Below, piece after piece: positions 6,343 through 9,390 of a stretch of 9,390 bases of DNA. How positions within the stretch are numbered: the stretch's first letter is position 1; each line of letters opens with the position of its first letter. This DNA comes from Bacillota bacterium (GTDB taxonomy: Bacteria > Bacillota > Clostridia > Christensenellales > Aristaeellaceae). The notes under the pieces were generated by a model. That model did not search any database and was not told where the DNA came from. It worked only from the letters and a program-made list of their open reading frames with translations. The translations under genes were made by a program, and so were the position numbers. The stretch lies in NCBI GenBank assembly GCA_023415715.1, contig JAEZJP010000175.1:1-9390 (forward strand), given 5' to 3'.

Positions 6343-7092
6343 TTAAAGCGTTAAATTTGCCAGCTCTTGAAGCCTTTCGCGGACATCCTCCCTAAACACT
6401 CCGCCGTGAAAGCATACAATCGTATCTATATCAAGACTTGCTATCTTGCGCAGGGAGACCTGCATTGCCGCCCTGTCACATAAAGACCACTCAGGCGCGG
6501 GCAGCAGTTTTCCATCCTCAATGCGGAGTGCGTCGCCCGCTATCAGCATGCGGCTGTCTTTCAGGTAAAGGCTTAAATGGCCCGGCGTATGACCCGGAGT
6601 GTAAATAACCTGTACTCCGCAGGGCAGCATCTCACCATCTTCCACTGTTCTTGTTACAGGTACGCCCAGGCTTTTATAGTTTGCCCGCATGCCTTGAACA
6701 AGCGCTGATATCTGGGCGTGCCGCTCCCCGCTCAGCTTCTCAAGGCTTGCTTCCATCATGTTAAGCCTTAGCGGAGGCACATCGCATTGCACATAAGGCT
6801 TTTCCCTTTCATGGCACAGAACCTCAACGCTTTGCGGAGCCAAGCGCAAAAGCCCTCCCAGGCTGCCTACATGATCGGCATCCGCATGAGTCAAGACGAT
6901 ATGGGCAAGCTGTGATAAGAAAACCCCAACCGTACCCAAAGCATTTGCGATATACTCCGCTGCGCCAGGCAGCCCGGTGTCCACCAAAATGGCCTTCACA
7001 CCATCGCAAATCACAACGGGATATACCGTATCATCTCCGTTTTGTAATTGGGCGGGGATCGAAAGAACGAATACCTTTGCCACTTCAGCCAC
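6343..7092 (-). CDS. metallo-beta-lactamase-fold metal-dependent hydrolase
   Basis: A 249-residue cytoplasmic MBL-fold hydrolase of unknown substrate. Seen: the DTGLPG strand-loop (D38), the metal motif THADADH (H69, D71, D73, H74), GHTPGH (H168, H172), AGDAL (D187) and FHGG (H229). The motif usually written HxHxDH has Asp at its second ligand position, a variant I know from other MBL subgroups, so the enzyme is probably active but perhaps with a changed metal preference. About 90 residues between the first and second metal motifs form a helical insert. I chose GTG 7092, which is preceded by GGGAGG with a 7-base spacer. ATG 7107 and TTG 7110 are in frame but have no Shine-Dalgarno and lie in a hairpin. 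It is a single-gene unit with its own promoter and terminator. Glyoxalase II-like or lactonase-like activities are possible, but the sequence does not decide. Confidence 0.88.
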   Translation of the reverse strand: MAEVAKVFVLSIPAQLQNGDDTVYPVVICDGVKAILVDTGLPGAAEYIANALGTVGVFLSQLAHIVLTHADADHVGSLGGLLRLAPQSVEVLCHEREKPYVQCDVPPLRLNMMEASLEKLSGERHAQISALVQGMRANYKSLGVPVTRTVEDGEMLPCGVQVIYTPGHTPGHLSLYLKDSRMLIAGDALRIEDGKLLPAPEWSLCDRAAMQVSLRKIASLDIDTIVCFHGGVFREDVRERLQELANLTL

Positions 7093-7124
7093 AAAAAAAC
7101 CTCCCATCAAACTTGATGGAGGTT
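7093..7124 (-). promoter_or_regulatory. leader hairpin with U tract that contains the hydrolase Shine-Dalgarno
   Basis: On the minus-strand RNA, AACCTCCATCA (7124-7114), the loop AGTT, then TGATGgGAGGTT (7109-7098, one bulged G) form an 11-bp stem followed by five more U's and then the GTG start. The GGGAGG ribosome binding site (7105-7100) pairs with the CCTCC in the first arm. The shape is that of an intrinsic terminator, yet it lies between promoter and start codon of the same gene. Attenuation or translational control is inferred. I see no obvious competing antiterminator in the leader of about 70 bases. Confidence 0.6.
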
Positions 7125-7167
7125 ATATACCATAGAAAGAAAAGGAAATCAATCCCTCTTAATACTT

Positions 7168-7196
7168 ATCATACCATAAAAATATTTTTTTGTCAA
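7168..7196 (-). promoter_or_regulatory. promoter of the MBL-fold hydrolase gene
   Basis: On the minus strand, a perfect TTGACA (7196-7191), a 17-base A/T-rich spacer, and TATGAT (7173-7168, 5 of 6). Transcription would start near 7161, giving a leader of about 70 bases that ends in the hairpin over the ribosome binding site. Confidence 0.85.
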
Positions 7197-7201
7197 GTAC
7201 C

Positions 7202-7234
7202 AATATGCAGGTTCCGGAACTTTCCCGGCATATT
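7202..7234. promoter_or_regulatory. nested inverted repeats between divergent promoters
   Basis: An outer pair, AATATGC (7202-7208) and GCATATT (7228-7234), encloses a perfect 10-bp palindrome, GTTCCGGAAC (7211-7220). The block sits between the leftward hydrolase -35 and the rightward fhs -35. It has no coding role and is not a terminator, so an operator is plausible. The binding protein is unknown. Confidence 0.4.
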
Positions 7235-7235
7235 A

Positions 7236-7253
7236 TCTTCGTCTTTTCTTCGT
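7236..7253 (+). repeat. TCTTCGT direct repeat, 11-base period
   Basis: TCTTCGT occurs at 7236-7242 and 7247-7253, one helical turn apart, directly before the fhs -35 hexamer at 7255. It could be an activator site or chance in a pyrimidine-rich stretch. Confidence 0.25.
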
Positions 7254-7254
7254 A

Positions 7255-7283
7255 TTGCGCAAACATCTTCCTTCCGATATAAT
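7255..7283 (+). promoter_or_regulatory. promoter of fhs
   Basis: A perfect TATAAT (7278-7283) lies 17 bases after TTGCGC (7255-7260, 3 of 6). The weak -35 fits a promoter that needs an activator. The start of transcription near 7290 leaves a leader of about 30 bases, too short for a riboswitch. Confidence 0.65.
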
Positions 7284-7321
7284 GTTTTGTAATGTGCAAG
7301 ATATGGAAAGGTTGTGACCGC

Positions 7322-8992
7322 ATGGCATCAGACCTTCAAATTGCAAGAGCAGCAACACCAAAACCCATCCAGTCCATCGCAGAAGCAGCGGGGTTCCTTC
7401 CAGAAACGCTGAACCCCTACGGAAACCTGATCGCCAAGGTGGATCCCAAATCCTATCTCAAGCGGGAAGCAAAAGCACGCCTGGTTCTGGTTACAGCCAT
7501 CACCCCCACCCCAGCCGGGGAAGGGAAGACCACCATCAGCGTAGGTCTGGCGGATGGCATGACATATACCGGGCGCAAGGCCATGCTGGCCCTTAGGGAG
7601 CCTTCCCTGGGGCCGGTATTCGGCATGAAAGGCGGCGCCACGGGCGGCGGATACGCGCAGGTACTGCCCATGGAAGCCATCAATCTGCACTTTACAGGCG
7701 ACCTGCACGCCATCACTGCAGCCAACAATCTGCTGGCTGCCATGGTGGACAACCATATCCAGCAGGGCAACGAGCTGCATATCGACCCAAGGCTGATCAC
7801 CTGGCGGCGCTGCATGGATTTAAACGACAGGCAGCTTCGCTTTATCGTATCTGGCATGGGCGGAAAGTCCAACGGCACGCCCAGAGAAGACGGGTTTGAC
7901 ATCACCGCCGCCAGCGAAGTGATGGCAGTCTTCTGCCTGGCCCGGGATTTAAGCGATTTGAAAGCCCGCCTAGCAAAACTGGTGGTGGGCCGCACCTATA
8001 CCGGGGAAGTAGTCACGGCCGGCGACCTTAACGCTCAGGGGGCCATGGCCGCGCTGCTCAGGGATGCGCTGATGCCCAACCTTGTCCAGACCATCGACGG
8101 CACGCCCTGCCTTATGCACGGCGGGCCCTTTGCCAACATCGCCCATGGCTGCAACAGCGTCATCGCCACGCTGACGGCTATGCGCATGGCGGATTATGTG
8201 ATAACGGAAGCCGGCTTCGGGGCAGACCTTGGCGCTGAAAAATTCCTGGATATCAAATGCCGCGCTACGGGCCTGTGGCCTGACGCCATCGTCATCGTGG
8301 CAACCGTACGTGCGCTCAAGCATCACGGCGGCTGCGCAAAGGAGCTGCTTACCCAGGAGAACCTTACCGCATTGGAAAGCGGGCTTACCAATCTGCACGC
8401 CCACCTGGACCATATTCAAAACGTATGGCACCGCCCTGCGGTGGTGGCTGTCAACCGCTTCATGACCGATACGGATGCGGAAATTGCGCTGCTTATGAAT
8501 GCCATGCAATCAAGAGGGATACCATGCGAATTGTGCGAGGCCTGGGGCAAGGGCGGTCAGGGCGCGGCAAAACTTGCCGATGCCGTATGCAAGGCCTGCG
8601 AGGAAAATACTCAGCCGTCTTATGCCTACACCTATGATGCAGAGCTTCCCTTGGCGGATAAGATAAAGGCCATTGCCACCAAGATCTACGGCGCTGCCGA
8701 GGTTGATTTCGCTTCCGGAGTACTGTCCCAATTGAAAAAATGGGAGCAGGAGGGGTACGCTTCGTATCCCGTATGCATTGCCAAAACGCAGTATTCCCTG
8801 TCGGACAACCCCAAGCTGTTAGGTACTCCCAAGGGCCATACCCTCACGGTGCGCAGTGTGCGCCTGTCCGCAGGCGCAGGCTTTGTGGTAGCCTTTGCGG
8901 GCGACATCATCGCCATGCCGGGCCTGCCCAAGGCCCCCGCGGCCCTTTCCATCGATGTGGATGAAGACGGGAACATTACGGGCCTATTTTGA
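7322..8992 (+). CDS. fhs: formate--tetrahydrofolate ligase
   Basis: Catalyses formate + ATP + tetrahydrofolate to 10-formyl-tetrahydrofolate + ADP + phosphate in the cytoplasm. It feeds purine and formyl-methionine synthesis, and in acetogens the methyl branch of the Wood-Ljungdahl pathway. The 556-residue product has the normal family length. Seen: the nucleotide-binding loop TPAGEGKTT (63-71), the highly conserved block EPSLGPVFGMKGGATGGG (93-110), and a full-length C-terminal region. I chose ATG 7322 with AAAGG 10 bases upstream. The in-frame ATG at 7292 would be at the very 5' end of the transcript and adds ten residues without family similarity. The usual partners folD and fchA are not in the window, so acetogenesis cannot be inferred from this gene alone. 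An Lrp-family gene begins 19 bases after the stop and is probably co-transcribed. Confidence 0.97.
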   Translation: MASDLQIARAATPKPIQSIAEAAGFLPETLNPYGNLIAKVDPKSYLKREAKARLVLVTAITPTPAGEGKTTISVGLADGMTYTGRKAMLALREPSLGPVFGMKGGATGGGYAQVLPMEAINLHFTGDLHAITAANNLLAAMVDNHIQQGNELHIDPRLITWRRCMDLNDRQLRFIVSGMGGKSNGTPREDGFDITAASEVMAVFCLARDLSDLKARLAKLVVGRTYTGEVVTAGDLNAQGAMAALLRDALMPNLVQTIDGTPCLMHGGPFANIAHGCNSVIATLTAMRMADYVITEAGFGADLGAEKFLDIKCRATGLWPDAIVIVATVRALKHHGGCAKELLTQENLTALESGLTNLHAHLDHIQNVWHRPAVVAVNRFMTDTDAEIALLMNAMQSRGIPCELCEAWGKGGQGAAKLADAVCKACEENTQPSYAYTYDAELPLADKIKAIATKIYGAAEVDFASGVLSQLKKWEQEGYASYPVCIAKTQYSLSDNPKLLGTPKGHTLTVRSVRLSAGAGFVVAFAGDIIAMPGLPKAPAALSIDVDEDGNITGLF

Positions 8993-9011
8993 CAGATGAG
9001 GTGAAGGGAAA

Positions 9012-9390
9012 ATGCAAAGCCTGCAGATGCAATTGTTGGACATATTGCGGGAGGATTGCCGCATTCCCCTGGAGAAGCTGGCCGTTATGACCGGCCATAC
9101 GCTTGATGAGGTGGCACAGGCCATCGACGATATGGAAAAGCGCCGGGTGATTTTGCGCTATTCCCCCATCATCAACTGGGATCTGACCGACCGTGAGCGG
9201 GTGGAGGCCATGATCGAGGTACGCGTCACCCCGCAGCGGGATATGGGCTTTGACGCTGTTGCCGCCCGCATCTACCGCTTTGAGGAAGTAAAAAGCGTAT
9301 ACCTTATGAGCGGGGCCTATGACCTTTTGCTGCTGGTGGAAGCCCATACCTTGAAGGAGCTTGCCTTCTTCGTCAGCGAAAAACTGAGCC
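9012..9390 (+). CDS. Lrp/AsnC-family transcriptional regulator (3' end outside window)
   Basis: The first 126 codons are present and the frame is still open at the window edge; the family is usually about 150-165 residues. It begins MQSLQMQLLDILREDCRIPL, with a winged helix-turn-helix to about residue 50. A ligand-binding RAM domain follows, with EVRVTP near 76-81 and a VYLMSGAYDLLLLVEA strand-turn-strand near 97-112, the usual effector-binding face. GAGGTGA at 8998-9004 lies 7 bases before ATG 9012, a good ribosome binding site. There is no terminator or promoter in the 19-base gap after fhs, so co-transcription is likely. In Firmicutes, short regulators of this kind often precede an aminotransferase gene; whether that holds here lies outside the window. 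Confidence 0.9.
   Translation, partial: MQSLQMQLLDILREDCRIPLEKLAVMTGHTLDEVAQAIDDMEKRRVILRYSPIINWDLTDRERVEAMIEVRVTPQRDMGFDAVAARIYRFEEVKSVYLMSGAYDLLLLVEAHTLKELAFFVSEKLS

Noticed and set aside
7098..7119. Possible short leader peptide or ATG 7107 start for the hydrolase inside the leader hairpin
   Set aside because: ATG at 7107 has no Shine-Dalgarno, and the 8-codon frame beginning at the ATG near 7132 also lacks one. GTG 7092 is better supported.
7284..7321. Riboswitch ahead of fhs
   Set aside because: The predicted leader is only about 30 bases, too short for any known folate or purine riboswitch.
1..9390. Mobile elements, CRISPR arrays, toxin-antitoxin or defence genes, tRNA genes
   Set aside because: No transposase, integrase, terminal repeats, spaced direct repeats, tRNA-like cloverleaf or recognisable defence domain was seen on either strand.

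Overview
The window looks like a piece of chromosome from a moderately GC-rich Clostridia-type Firmicute. The evidence is strong AGGAGG-type ribosome binding sites, several good TTGACA/TATAAT-type promoters, GTG starts with excellent Shine-Dalgarno sequences, and the gene content: radA, an FCD-type GntR regulator, a PHP phosphatase, PepF, an ATP-dependent formate-tetrahydrofolate ligase and an Lrp/AsnC regulator. I cannot place it to genus. There are no tRNA or rRNA genes, insertion sequences, CRISPR arrays or phage genes, and coding density is high.

Layout. radA (81-1451, minus) encodes the DNA-repair ATPase. It diverges from a membrane-anchored calcineurin-like metallophosphoesterase (1756-2826, plus) across about 300 bases that hold promoters and two inverted repeats. 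A GntR/FCD regulator (2935-3609, plus) follows, with its own promoter and clustered operator-like half-sites. After a GC-rich hairpin come a PHP-domain histidinol-phosphatase-like gene (3682-4503) and a PepF-like oligoendopeptidase (4500-6248), which overlap by 4 bases and are translationally coupled. A perfect 14-bp bidirectional terminator separates pepF from the convergent metallo-beta-lactamase-fold hydrolase (6343-7092, minus). That gene has a consensus promoter and a short leader hairpin that contains its Shine-Dalgarno sequence. Divergent from it, fhs (7322-8992, plus) is followed 19 bases later by the start of an Lrp/AsnC regulator (9012 onward) that runs off the window.

How the genes relate. 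Most are single-gene or two-gene transcription units, and no shared pathway is evident. Fhs supplies 10-formyl-tetrahydrofolate for one-carbon metabolism. The PHP enzyme and PepF are probably co-expressed, but they have no obvious metabolic link. The ligand of the GntR protein is unknown.

I do not see a clear new multi-gene system. The points most worth a second look are the phosphoesterase, whose conserved active-site motifs are altered at three positions; the terminator-like, SD-sequestering hairpin in the hydrolase leader; and the dyads in the control regions.
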